Below, piece by piece: positions 8,128 through 17,500 of a DNA stretch of 64,000 nucleotides. The stretch lies in the NCBI GenBank assembly GCA_964493785.1, contig CAZBPM010000019.1:36392-100391 (forward strand), in the 5' to 3' direction. This DNA is from Hyphomicrobium_A sp964493785. GTDB lineage: Bacteria; Pseudomonadota; Alphaproteobacteria; Rhizobiales; Hyphomicrobiaceae. The notes under the pieces were generated by a model, which saw nothing but the letters and a program-made list of their open reading frames with translations, had not been told where the DNA came from and did no database searches. Within the stretch, counting starts at the first letter, position 1, and each line of letters begins with the position of its first letter. The translations under genes were made by a program, and so were the position numbers.

Positions 8128-8736
8128 ATGACGGGATCCCAAGAGCATCAGAACAGGACGCCGGCTGCGCCGCGGCACGGGACCGTCGCGCTGATCTGCA
8201 CCGTGCTGGTGCTGGGAATGGCGGGCCTGTCGTTTGCCGCCGTCCCACTCTATCGGCTGTACTGTCAGGTGACGGGCTTCCAGGGCACGACGCAACGCGC
8301 CGACAAGCCGTCGGATGTCGTGCTGGACCGGGTCGTCAAGGTGCACTTCGATGCCAACGTCGCGGCGAACCTGCCGTGGAAGTTCGAGCCGGTGCAGTCC
8401 TCGCTCGATGTGAAGGTGGGTGAGAATACGCTCGCCTATTACCGGGCGACGAACACGTCGGACCGGGCGACTGTCGGCACAGCCGTTTTCAACGTCACGC
8501 CGGATTCAGCGGGGCCGCACTTCAGCAAGGTGCAGTGCTTCTGCTTCACCGAGCAGCGGCTCGAGCCCGGGCAGTCGGTCGAGATGCCAGTTTCGTTTTT
8601 CGTCGATCCAACCTTCGTCACGGACGAGGAAACGGCAAAGCTGCCGGAGTTGACGCTTTCCTATTCGTTCTATCCCGTCACGGCGCCGAAAGTGGATGGG
8701 CAAGCTTCCATCGGCGCTCAGGGTAAGGGCGGCTGA
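8128..8736 (+). CDS. ctaG: Cytochrome c oxidase assembly protein CtaG (Cox11)
   Basis: This is the copper chaperone that delivers CuB to subunit I. The 202-residue protein has one N-terminal transmembrane helix (VALICTVLVLGMAGLSFAAVPLYRLYC) and a periplasmic immunoglobulin-like domain. The Cu-binding motif C-F-C-F is seen in KVQCFCFTEQ, and the family segments VPLYRLYCQVTGFQGTTQ and MPVSFFVDPTF are intact. It lies 15 bp after the small CtaF-like gene, so it is almost certainly cotranscribed. Confidence 0.97.
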   Translation: MTGSQEHQNRTPAAPRHGTVALICTVLVLGMAGLSFAAVPLYRLYCQVTGFQGTTQRADKPSDVVLDRVVKVHFDANVAANLPWKFEPVQSSLDVKVGENTLAYYRATNTSDRATVGTAVFNVTPDSAGPHFSKVQCFCFTEQRLEPGQSVEMPVSFFVDPTFVTDEETAKLPELTLSYSFYPVTAPKVDGQASIGAQGKGG

Positions 8737-8867
8737 GAGACTGAATAAACGCCGCGCGTCGAGGGACCGGTCCTCAGGCGCGACGGCGAGGCGAATGCCG
8801 GCAAAGGCAGGCGCCTAAAAAGACTAAGGATCGGGAGCACCAACGGGGACTACGGGAGACACACGAA

Positions 8868-9827
8868 ATGGCCGCCTCGCACGCCAAGCACCACGACTAC
8901 CATCTAGTAAATCCAAGCCCATGGCCGCTCACGTCGTCGATTTCGGCGTTCGTCATGATGATCGGAGCGATCATCTGGATGCGCTCGCAGAACGACGGCG
9001 CGGGTGTGTTCGGACTGCAGGGCCCATGGGTATTCGCTGTCGGCTTCGCCTGCGTCGTTGCGAGCGCATTCTTCTGGTGGCGCGATGTGATCAGCGAGGG
9101 CAACCATGGCGATCACACGCCCGTCGTGCAGCTCCATTTCCGCTACGGCATGATCCTGTTCATCGCCTCTGAGGTGATGTTCTTCGTTGCCTGGTTCTGG
9201 GCCTACTTCGATGTCGCGCTGTTCCCCGCCAGTGTCCATGACCTGCTGAACACGACAGATGTGGTGGGCCAGATCACGCGCGACCAGCTCCTGGGCGGCG
9301 TATGGCCTCCTGTGCCTGCCGACGGCACCGGCCTGACGGTGCCGGCGAGCGGCGCTCCGACGCCGGGCGTGTTCCAGCACACGTTCGATCCTTGGGGCAT
9401 CCCGCTGCTCAACACGCTGATCCTGCTCACCTCCGGTGTGACGGTGACGTGGGCTCATCATGCCCTGCTGAAGAACGACCGCCGCGGCCTGATCATGGGC
9501 CTCGTGCTGACGGTAATTCTGGGCGGCATCTTCACGTTCTTCCAGGCTTACGAGTACAAGCACGCGGCCTTCAGCTTCGCCGGCCACATCTACGGCTCGA
9601 CGTTCTTCATGGCGACGGGCTTCCACGGCGCGCACGTCATCATCGGCACGATCTTCCTGCTGATCTGCCTCATCCGAGCGCTGCGCGGCGCGTTCACGCC
9701 GAAGCATCATTTCGGGTTCGAGGCTGCCGCCTGGTACTGGCATTTCGTCGACGTGGTCTGGCTGTTCTTGTTCGCCTCGATCTACGTCTGGGGTGCGGGT
9801 GCAAACCCGGGTGGCGCCGGCCACTAA
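8868..9827 (+). CDS. ctaE: Cytochrome c oxidase subunit III
   Basis: This is the structural subunit III of the aa3 oxidase, thought to stabilise the enzyme and to bind lipid. The 319-residue protein shows seven hydrophobic helices, the opening HAKHHDYHLVNPSPWPL, the segment RYGMILFIASEVMFFVAWFW with its conserved Glu, GFHGAHVIIGTIFL and the closing WYWHFVDVVWLFLF. The insertion around VWPPVPADGTG between helices II and III is usual in alphaproteobacteria. A GC-rich hairpin follows its stop. Confidence 0.98.
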   Translation: MAASHAKHHDYHLVNPSPWPLTSSISAFVMMIGAIIWMRSQNDGAGVFGLQGPWVFAVGFACVVASAFFWWRDVISEGNHGDHTPVVQLHFRYGMILFIASEVMFFVAWFWAYFDVALFPASVHDLLNTTDVVGQITRDQLLGGVWPPVPADGTGLTVPASGAPTPGVFQHTFDPWGIPLLNTLILLTSGVTVTWAHHALLKNDRRGLIMGLVLTVILGGIFTFFQAYEYKHAAFSFAGHIYGSTFFMATGFHGAHVIIGTIFLLICLIRALRGAFTPKHHFGFEAAAWYWHFVDVVWLFLFASIYVWGAGANPGGAGH

Positions 9828-9856
9828 GGGGCCGCGTCGTAACGTCCGACAATCGC

Positions 9857-9879
9857 CGGGGCGGCCTTGGGCCGCCCCG
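9857..9879 (+). terminator. GC-rich hairpin between ctaE and the DUF983 gene
   Basis: A perfect 10-bp stem (CGGGGCGGCC / GGCCGCCCCG) closes on a TTG loop. No U-rich run follows, so it could attenuate transcription or protect the upstream mRNA end rather than be a full intrinsic terminator. Confidence 0.5.
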
Positions 9880-9918
9880 TGCTATTCTGGGCAGCGCTAA
9901 ACAGCCACGGAGCACCGC

Positions 9919-10290
9919 GTGTCTGAAAAAATGCCGCCGGTTTCGCCATTCTACTCGGCTATCATGGCGCGGTGCCCACGCTGCGGCGGCGGCAGCCTGT
10001 TCAAGAATGTGCTGGAGCAGCGCAACCGCTGCCAGAAGTGCGGCCTCGACTACCGTTTCATCGACACGGGCGACGGACCGGCGATCTTCGGTATCTTCAT
10101 CCTGGGATTTCTGGTTTGCGGCCTCGCGCTGTATGTAGAGTTTACCTACGAGCCGCCGGTTTGGGTGCACGTGGTGCTGTGGGGGCTCGGCACGCCGATC
10201 CTCGCGCTGGTGATCCTGCGCTTCCTGAAGGCGATGCTCATCGCGCTGCAGTATCGCAATAAGGCAGAGGAAGGCCGCTTCGAGCCATGA
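9919..10290 (+). CDS. DUF983 family membrane protein
   Basis: This 123-residue DUF983 protein is a conserved companion of oxidase clusters in alphaproteobacteria, with no proven function. It has two Cys-x2-Cys pairs (CPRCGG near residue 17 and CQKCGLDY near residue 39) that look like a zinc ribbon, followed by two transmembrane helices (about 55-77 and 84-108). The start is GTG at 9919. It sits between ctaE and the SURF1 gene, suggesting a role in oxidase assembly; this is inference from context. Confidence 0.85.
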   Translation: MSEKMPPVSPFYSAIMARCPRCGGGSLFKNVLEQRNRCQKCGLDYRFIDTGDGPAIFGIFILGFLVCGLALYVEFTYEPPVWVHVVLWGLGTPILALVILRFLKAMLIALQYRNKAEEGRFEP

Positions 10291-10339
10291 CCGAGAATCT
10301 GCGCTGCAGTTTCGAACCTCAAACGGCGACCGTACTCAC

Positions 10340-11095
10340 GTGCTGAGTACGCTGCGAGAGAAGCGGCTGATATGGCCCGGCATCGCGACCCTGCTCGGGG
10401 TCGCGTTCCTGATCGCGCTCGGCACCTGGCAGATGCAGAGGCTGGCCTGGAAACAGGGCCTCATGGGCTCGATCGCCGAGAGGGTACATGCCAAGCCGGT
10501 TGCGCTCGCCGTGGCCGAGGAGCGCGCTGCCGAGGGCGGCGACGTCGAATATACGCGCGTCGTGGCCGAGGGCGAATTGGTCAACGACCGCGAGATCCAC
10601 CTCTATGCCCTCGACGAGAATGGCGGGCCGGGCTTTCACGTCATCACGCCCCTGAAGCTTGCCGACGGCAGCTTGGTGCTGGTCAACCGCGGGTTCGTGC
10701 CCAATGACCTGAAGGATCCGGCGCGGCGGTCTGCCGGTCAGCTTTCCGGGGCGGCGAGGGTCACCGGGTTGCTGCGGCACGGCGACCAGCAGGGCATGTT
10801 CATTCCGGCGAACGATGCGTCGCGGAACATCTGGTATTGGCGCGACACCACCGCCATGGCGACGGCCGCTGCGGGCCCTGGCGGGCCGCGCGTGCACTCA
10901 TTCATCATCGACCAGGAGGCCGAACCTGCTCCGCCGGGTGGCTGGCCCAAGGGCGGCGTTACCCGGCTCACGCTGTCCAACCGGCATCTGGAATACGCCC
11001 TGACGTGGTATGGGCTCGCGGTCGCCCTCGTGGGAGTTTTCCTCGCCTTTGCCGTTTCGCGGTGGCAGCGGCCTAAGGGCGCAACCCGCGATTAG
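10340..11095 (+). CDS. SURF1 family protein
   Basis: This is a cytochrome oxidase assembly factor linked in other bacteria to heme a delivery to subunit I. The 251-residue protein has the SURF1 architecture: an N-terminal helix (WPGIATLLGVAFLIALGTWQMQRLAWK), a periplasmic region with the family segments GPGFHVITPL and VNRGFVP, and a C-terminal helix (YALTWYGLAVALVGVFLAFAV). The start is GTG at 10340. It follows the DUF983 gene by about 50 bp in the same direction. Confidence 0.93.
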   Translation: MLSTLREKRLIWPGIATLLGVAFLIALGTWQMQRLAWKQGLMGSIAERVHAKPVALAVAEERAAEGGDVEYTRVVAEGELVNDREIHLYALDENGGPGFHVITPLKLADGSLVLVNRGFVPNDLKDPARRSAGQLSGAARVTGLLRHGDQQGMFIPANDASRNIWYWRDTTAMATAAAGPGGPRVHSFIIDQEAEPAPPGGWPKGGVTRLTLSNRHLEYALTWYGLAVALVGVFLAFAVSRWQRPKGATRD

Positions 11096-11226
11096 TCTCC
11101 GCGGCGCCGTACGGGTTAACCGCAACAAGGCTGTGCGGAGCGCCTTATGGCGCGGGTGTGCTTGCTTGTAGCCCCCCGACCACGGCACTAGTGTCGTTAA
11201 TCCGCTCGCCAGGAGAATACCCCGCT

Positions 11227-12639
11227 TTGAAGTACATCTCGACCAGAGGTGAGGCCCCTCCGCTGGGTTTCGAGGACGTCGTTCTTGCGGGACTGGCCCG
11301 CGACGGAGGCCTCTACGTTCCGCAGTCCTGGCCGACGCTGACGCCGGAAACGATCGCGGCATTTGCGGGCAAGCCGTTCGCCGAGGTGGCGGCCGAGGTT
11401 ATTCACCCGTTCACCGGCGGGGCCATGACACGCGAAGAGCTGCGGACGATGACGGACGCAGCTTATGCACGTTTCGAGCATCCCGCGGTGACGCCGCTGG
11501 TACAGGTCGGCACCAACCGCTGGGTGCTGGAGCTGTTCCACGGACCGACCCTGGCATTCAAGGACGTGGCGATGCAGTTGCTCGCCCGGCTCATGGACCG
11601 CGTGCTGTCGACGCGCAACGAGCGGGCGACGATCGTCGGGGCGACATCGGGTGACACTGGCGGGGCGGCAATCGAAGCCTTCCGCGGCTCGCCGCATGTC
11701 GATATCGCGATCCTTTTTCCGGAGGGGCGCGTCTCGGACGTGCAGCGCCGGATGATGACGACGCCGACCGAGCGCAACGTCCACGCCATTTCGGTGCGCG
11801 GCAACTTCGACGATTGCCAGGCGCTGGTGAAGGCGATGTTCAACGACCACAACTTCCGCGACCGGGTTTCATTGGCGGGCGTGAACTCGATCAACTGGGC
11901 CCGCATCGCGGGGCAGGTCACTTACTACTTCGTGGCTGCGGTGGCGCTCGGCGCGCCGTACCGACCGGTGTCGTTCGTCGTTCCGACCGGCAACTTCGGC
12001 GATATCTTCGCGGGCTACGTAGCCAAGCGCATGGGGCTGCCCATCGAGAGGCTTGTCATCGCCTCGAACGTGAATGACATCCTGCCGCGCACGCTGCACG
12101 GCGGCAGCTACGAGATGCGTGGCGTGGTTGCGACCACCTCGCCGTCGATGGACATCCAGATCTCTTCGAACTTCGAACGCTATCTGTTCGAGGCTTCAGG
12201 CCGCGATGCGCCGCTGATCCGCGCAAAGATGAGCGCCCTGAAGGAAACCGGCAGCTTCGACCTCGGGCCACTTGCCGAGGTGATGCGGCGCGAGTTTGCC
12301 GCCGCCGCCGCAAGCGAGCAGGACGTGGCCGAGGCGATCGTGCGGACGAAAGCACGCTGCGGATATCTCCTCGACCCGCATACCGCCTGCGCCATCGTCG
12401 CGGCGGAACGCGAATTGGGTGAAAACAGCCGCGTGCCGCAGATCGTGCTGTCGACCGCACATCCGGCCAAGTTCCCGGACTCCATGCAGGCGATCGCCGG
12501 CATCCGATCGCCGTTGCCGGAAAACCTTTCGGCGCTGATGACCGACGCGGAGCGTTTCACGACGATCGACAACGATATCGGTGTTGCGGAAGGGCACGTC
12601 GAAGAGCTGACCCGCGCCGTCGCGGAGCGCAGGACATGA
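11227..12639 (+). CDS. thrC: Threonine synthase
   Basis: This PLP enzyme converts O-phosphohomoserine to threonine, the last step of the pathway whose kinase gene (thrB) also lies in this window. The 470-residue protein carries the lysine motif in GPTLAFKDVAMQ, the phosphate-binding loop GATSGDTGGAAIEAF and FVVPTGNFGDIFAGYVAKRMG. The start is taken as TTG at 11227 (KYISTRG follows), where family members begin; AGGAG at 11211 is 11 nt upstream. The longer ATG-started frame would add an unconserved leader. It overlaps the next gene by 4 bp (ATGA). Confidence 0.95.
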   Translation: MKYISTRGEAPPLGFEDVVLAGLARDGGLYVPQSWPTLTPETIAAFAGKPFAEVAAEVIHPFTGGAMTREELRTMTDAAYARFEHPAVTPLVQVGTNRWVLELFHGPTLAFKDVAMQLLARLMDRVLSTRNERATIVGATSGDTGGAAIEAFRGSPHVDIAILFPEGRVSDVQRRMMTTPTERNVHAISVRGNFDDCQALVKAMFNDHNFRDRVSLAGVNSINWARIAGQVTYYFVAAVALGAPYRPVSFVVPTGNFGDIFAGYVAKRMGLPIERLVIASNVNDILPRTLHGGSYEMRGVVATTSPSMDIQISSNFERYLFEASGRDAPLIRAKMSALKETGSFDLGPLAEVMRREFAAAAASEQDVAEAIVRTKARCGYLLDPHTACAIVAAERELGENSRVPQIVLSTAHPAKFPDSMQAIAGIRSPLPENLSALMTDAERFTTIDNDIGVAEGHVEELTRAVAERRT

Positions 12640-13904
12640 GCATCAAGATTTCGACACTCGCCAACGGGCTGCGGATCGTCACCGACGACATGCGCCATCT
12701 GGAGACGGTCTCGCTGGGGCTCTGGGTCGGGACTGGGGCGCGACACGAGACGCCACGCGAGCACGGGATCTCGCACCTGCTCGAGCATATGGCCTTCAAG
12801 GGGACGCGGCAGCGCACGGCACAGCAGATCGCCGAGGAGATCGAGGAAGTCGGTGGCGAGCTGAACGCCGCGACCAGCATGGAAACCACCGCCTATTACG
12901 CGCGCGTTCTGAAGGGCGATGAGGGTGTCGCGCTGGGGCTCATAGCGGACATCCTGCAAAACTCGCTGTTTGGCAGGCCCGAACTCGAGGGTGAGCGCCA
13001 GGTCATCCTGCAGGAGATTGCAGCAACCCAGGATAGCCCGGACGACGTCGGCTACGATCTGCTGCACGACGCGGCCTTTCCGGAGCAGTCGTTGGGGCGG
13101 CCGATCCTTGGCACTCCGGAAAGCGTGTCGAGCTTCTCAGGGGCAGACCTGAAGCGGTTCTTAGGCCGCCACTACAGTCCTCAAAACATGGTGATTTCCG
13201 CCGCCGGCGCTATCCGCCACGAAAATCTCGTCCGCCACGCTGAAGCCCAATTCGGAGGGCTCAGTGAAACCAAGCGAACAACGAGGGAACGTCCGGCCAA
13301 ATACGTTGGTGGTGTGCGCGTCTGCGAGAAGGCATTCGAGCAGAGCCACCTGCTGCTGGGCTTGCCCGGCCCGTCGTACAGGGACGACGCGTATATTACT
13401 GCTCAGGTGTTCTCCGGACTGTTCGGCGGAGGCATGTCGTCCCGGCTGTTTCAGGAGGTGCGCGAGAAGCGTGGCCTCTGCTACGCGATTTACTCAACGG
13501 CATGGGGTTTAGGTGACGCTGGATTGTTCGGCATTCACGCTGCGACGGGGGCGGGCCTGATGAGCCAGCTCATCGACGTCATCGGCGCCGAACTGAAGCG
13601 CGCGGCAGATGCGGTGCCCACGGCCGCGGAGTTGGGGCGTTCCAAGGCGCAGCTCAAGGCGGGATTGCTGATGAGCCTGGAAAGCTCGTCGGCGCGTGCC
13701 GAGCAGCTCGCACGCAATCTCCTGACGCACAACCGCGTGCTCGGCAACGAGGAACTGATGGAGAAGGTCGACGCCGTAACCGCAGAGGACGTGCGCGATT
13801 TCGCTGCCCAGCTTACTCAGGGTGGCGTTTCTGTTTCCGTGGTCGGCAGCGGCCGGCGCTCGCGCAAGTTCGCCGAGCGGGCTGCCGAGCTGGTCGGCAG
13901 CTAG
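12636..13904 (+). CDS. M16 family zinc metallopeptidase (mitochondrial processing peptidase-like)
   Basis: This is a 422-residue peptidase of the M16B family (PqqL/MPP-beta type). The inverted zinc motif H-x-x-E-H is at H47-L-L-E50-H51 (GISHLLEHMAFKGT), and the downstream glutamate region ELEGERQVILQEIA is intact, so it is predicted active. The C-terminal half has the glycine-rich segment FSGLFGGGMSSRLFQEVREKRGL, typical of the substrate-shaping domain. Its start overlaps the thrC stop, implying coupled translation; thrC next to an M16 gene is common in alphaproteobacteria. Substrate unknown. Confidence 0.95.
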   Translation: MSIKISTLANGLRIVTDDMRHLETVSLGLWVGTGARHETPREHGISHLLEHMAFKGTRQRTAQQIAEEIEEVGGELNAATSMETTAYYARVLKGDEGVALGLIADILQNSLFGRPELEGERQVILQEIAATQDSPDDVGYDLLHDAAFPEQSLGRPILGTPESVSSFSGADLKRFLGRHYSPQNMVISAAGAIRHENLVRHAEAQFGGLSETKRTTRERPAKYVGGVRVCEKAFEQSHLLLGLPGPSYRDDAYITAQVFSGLFGGGMSSRLFQEVREKRGLCYAIYSTAWGLGDAGLFGIHAATGAGLMSQLIDVIGAELKRAADAVPTAAELGRSKAQLKAGLLMSLESSSARAEQLARNLLTHNRVLGNEELMEKVDAVTAEDVRDFAAQLTQGGVSVSVVGSGRRSRKFAERAAELVGS

Positions 13905-13925
13905 CGTTTCGAGGGGCGGCGACCG

Positions 13926-14540
13926 ATGGCATTCCTGCGATCCTCGTCCGGCCATGACGCCTCGCTCACGGTGCGCGGGCGCAACGTTTGGCTGCGCGCT
14001 CCTGCAATGACGGACTATCCGGCCTGGGCGGAGCTGCGTGCCATGAGCCGCGATTTCCTGACCCCCTGGGAGCCCCAATGGCAGCGCGACGAGCTTTCGC
14101 GCACCTCGTTCCGGCGCCGGGTTCGGCACTATCAGCGGGAATCGCGAGAGGATCTCGGGTACGCATTCCTCATCTATTCGGAATCCAGCGACCAGCTTAT
14201 CGGTGGACTGACGCTGTCAAACATCCGGCGCGGGGTCACGCAGACGGGTGTACTGGGTTATTGGATCGGTAAACCGTTCGCCGGTCGGGGCTACATGACG
14301 CAATCGGTACGCGCCGCGGCAACATTTGCGTTCGATACGCTGCACCTGCACCGGATCGAGGCGGCTACGATGCCGGCCAACCTCCCGTCCATGCGGGTTC
14401 TGGAGAATAACGGCTTTCGGCGCGAAGGTTTCGCGCGCAAGCTGCTGAAGATCAACGGCGCCTGGGAAGATCACGTCCTGCACGCATTGCTGAACGGCGA
14501 AGAGCCGGGCAAAGCCGGTGCGGAGGCTTCATCCGCATGA
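13926..14540 (+). CDS. GNAT family acetyltransferase, RimJ/RimL-like
   Basis: The predicted 204-residue N-acetyltransferase resembles ribosomal-protein N-terminal acetyltransferases. It shows the GNAT segments LIGGLTLSNIRRG and LGYWIGKPFAGRGYMTQSVRAA (acetyl-CoA loop), and LHRIEAATMPANLPSMRVLENNGFRREGFARK near the C-terminus. It lies 21 bp after the M16 gene and overlaps the start of the following c-di-GMP gene by 4 bp, so the group probably forms one transcript. Acceptor not identifiable. Confidence 0.9.
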   Translation: MAFLRSSSGHDASLTVRGRNVWLRAPAMTDYPAWAELRAMSRDFLTPWEPQWQRDELSRTSFRRRVRHYQRESREDLGYAFLIYSESSDQLIGGLTLSNIRRGVTQTGVLGYWIGKPFAGRGYMTQSVRAAATFAFDTLHLHRIEAATMPANLPSMRVLENNGFRREGFARKLLKINGAWEDHVLHALLNGEEPGKAGAEASSA

Positions 14541-17500
14541 GGGGATGGGAGCGAGGCCGAGCGGTAAGGCGGTGGCGCGGCATCGGCTTCGATGCCGGAG
14601 CGCTGCTGCTGTTTGCGCTCGTCGCGGTGCTGCTAGCGCTGCCGGAGCCGGCCTGGGCCCTGAAGCCGATCGTCATTGAGCCGGACCAGGATCGGGTCGA
14701 GGTTACGACGCTCGGCGAGTTTTACGATTCGCGTGGCGACAGCCTGCAAGTCGAGACCGCGGCTGCTGCCGACGGCATGACCGGCCGCATCTCGGTGACA
14801 GCGAAGACCCCGGGGACGAGCCCCAACTGGCTCGTGTTCGCGCTGACCAATCCGACCGACAAACCGGTCGAGCGCTGGCTGACGGGCGCGCGCTACAGCA
14901 TCGTCGGGTCGGGAGCCGTCTGGCCCGATCTCGACGCACGGCGGATCGAGGCGGTGACGCCATCGATGGGTTTCGTACCCGAGCGCATCAAGAGCGATCG
15001 CGCCGACGTCTTCCGCATTACAATCGAGCCGGGGCAGACGGTGACATACGTTGTCGAGCTGTCGTCCGATCGGCTCGCGCGGCTCTACCTGTGGAAGCCG
15101 GTCGAGTACGAGCTCTACTCGCGTGACCGGCTGCTGACGAACGGCATTCTGATCGGCCTGACCGGCCTACTCGCCATCTTCCTGACGGCTATCTTCGCGG
15201 CCAATCACAAGGCGATTTTTCCCAGTGCGGCGCTCGTCGCGTGGTGCGTGCTCGCCTACCTGTGCGTGGACTTCGGCTTCTTCCACAAGCTGTTCCAGCT
15301 AAAGCCGGAGGACAACGCGGTCTATAGAGCCGCGGCGGAGTCCGCGGTCGCGGCGAGTATCGTCATATTCATATCCGTGTTCCTGCGCATCGCGTTCTGG
15401 CACGGCCTCATACGCATGCTGTTCACGGTGTGGATCATCGCGCAGCTCACGCTTGTTGCGGTGGCGGTGATCGATCCGAGGCTGGCGTCGACGTTCGCGC
15501 GCATGTCGTTCGTGATCATCGGCGCGGTGGGCGGGGCGTTCGCATTGTTCCTAGCCCTGCGGGGACAGGACCGCGCGCTGTCGTTGGTTCCGACGTGGAT
15601 CCTGTTCCTGATCTGGATCTTCGGCGCGTCGATGGTGCTGACCGGAAAGCTGCAGGGCGATGCGGCCGTGCAAGGCCTCGTCTCGGGCCTGGTGCTAATC
15701 CTCATCCTTATCGGTTTCACGGTGACGCAGTTCGCGTTCCGCTCGCTCGAGCCGATGTTCGGCGCGGCGCCGAGCGAGCTGCAGTTGCGCGCGCTGGCGG
15801 TTGATGGCGCGGGATCGGCCGTGTGGGAATGGAACGCGCGGCGCGACGAGATCAAGGTCAGTCCTGGCATCGAGGCATCGCTCGGGCTCAATCCGGGCGA
15901 GCTGTGCACGAAGGTCGAAGACTTCTGCAAGCATCTGCATCCGGCGGATCGCGAGCGGTTCCGCATGATCCTGTGGTCGGTGCAGGAGCGCACGTGGGCG
16001 CGCATCAAGACTGAATTCCGGATGCGCCATTCAGACAACAGCTATCGCTGGCTGGAGCTGGAAGCGGCGAGCGTGCCCAATGCGGACGCGCGTTCCATGC
16101 GCTGCGTCGGCCTCGTGCGCGACGTCACCGATGCCAAGCGGGCGCACGAGCGGCTGCTGCACGATGCGGTGCACGACAGCCTGACGGGGCTTCCCAACCG
16201 CGAGCTGCTGCTTGATCGTCTAGGCGTCGCTGTCGGCCGCACGCAAAATGAGAGCGGCGTGCGCCCCAGCATCATTTTCATCGACATCGACAAGTTCAAG
16301 AGCGTGAACGTGTCGTTCGGGCTCGTGGTCGGCGACAGCCTGCTGCTGACCGTCGCGCGCCGTTTGCAAAGTCACCTGGGTCCGCAGGATACGCTGGCTC
16401 GCGTCGGGGGCGATCAGTTCGCCATCCTGCTGGTGTCGGAGCAGAGCCCGCAGGATCTTGCCGGACTTGCCGAGCGCGCGCGCAGGTCGCTGCGTACTCC
16501 GATCAAGATCGCGGGGCAGGAGATCGTGCTCACCGGCTCGATCGGCATCGCCGTCTATGACGGGCAGACGCCGACGCATCTGGACCTCTACAAGGAAGCC
16601 GAGATCGCTATGTACCGCGCCAAGCGCGGCGGTGCCGACCGGATCGAGATCTTCCGTCCGGAGATGCGCTCTGACCGCGATGACCGCGTCGCGCTCGAAA
16701 GCGATCTACGGAAGGCGCTGGCGAAAAATCAGATCAAGGTGCTGTACCAGCCGATCATCTACCTGCCGACCGAGGAGCTTGCAGGCTTCGAGGCGCTGGT
16801 ACGGTGGGAGCATCCCAAGCGCGGGCTGATGAGCCCGGTCGAGTTCATCCCTATCGCTGAGCAGTCGGACCTCATCGTGCGCCTTGGCTCGCACGTATTG
16901 TTGCGTGCCGCGCACGAGGCCGCACGCTGGCAGCGTGAGCTGCCGCGCGAGGAGCGGCCGCTGTTCGTGTCGGTCAACATTTCGAGCCGGCAGATCTTCC
17001 GGCAGAACCTGATCCAGGAGATCCGGCATATCCTTGGCCGCAATATCGTGCCGAAGGGATCGCTGAAGCTCGAGATCACCGAAAGCCTGGTGATGGAGAA
17101 TCCGGAACAGGCGACGGAGATCCTAGAGTGGCTGCGTGGCGCCGGCGCGGAGCTGGCGCTCGACGACTTCGGCACGGGCTACTCGTCGCTCGCATACCTG
17201 CAACGCTTTCCGTTCGACACGATCAAGGTGGATCGCGCACTGGTGCAGGCGCACGGCGAAAGCGGCGGAGCGGGGTCGGCGATCATGCGCTCGATCGTGG
17301 CGCTGGCGCACGAACTCGGAAAGAGCGTGGTGGCCGAGGGCGTCGAGACCGCGGAGGACGTCGCGTTCCTGCGCTCGATCAACTGCCAATACGCGCAGGG
17401 CTTCTACTACGGCGAGCCGATGTCGGATCGCGACGTATTGCAGCTTCTGAAGATGGTGCGGACGGCCGAACACAAGCTGCGTCCGCGCGGCCTGTTCCGA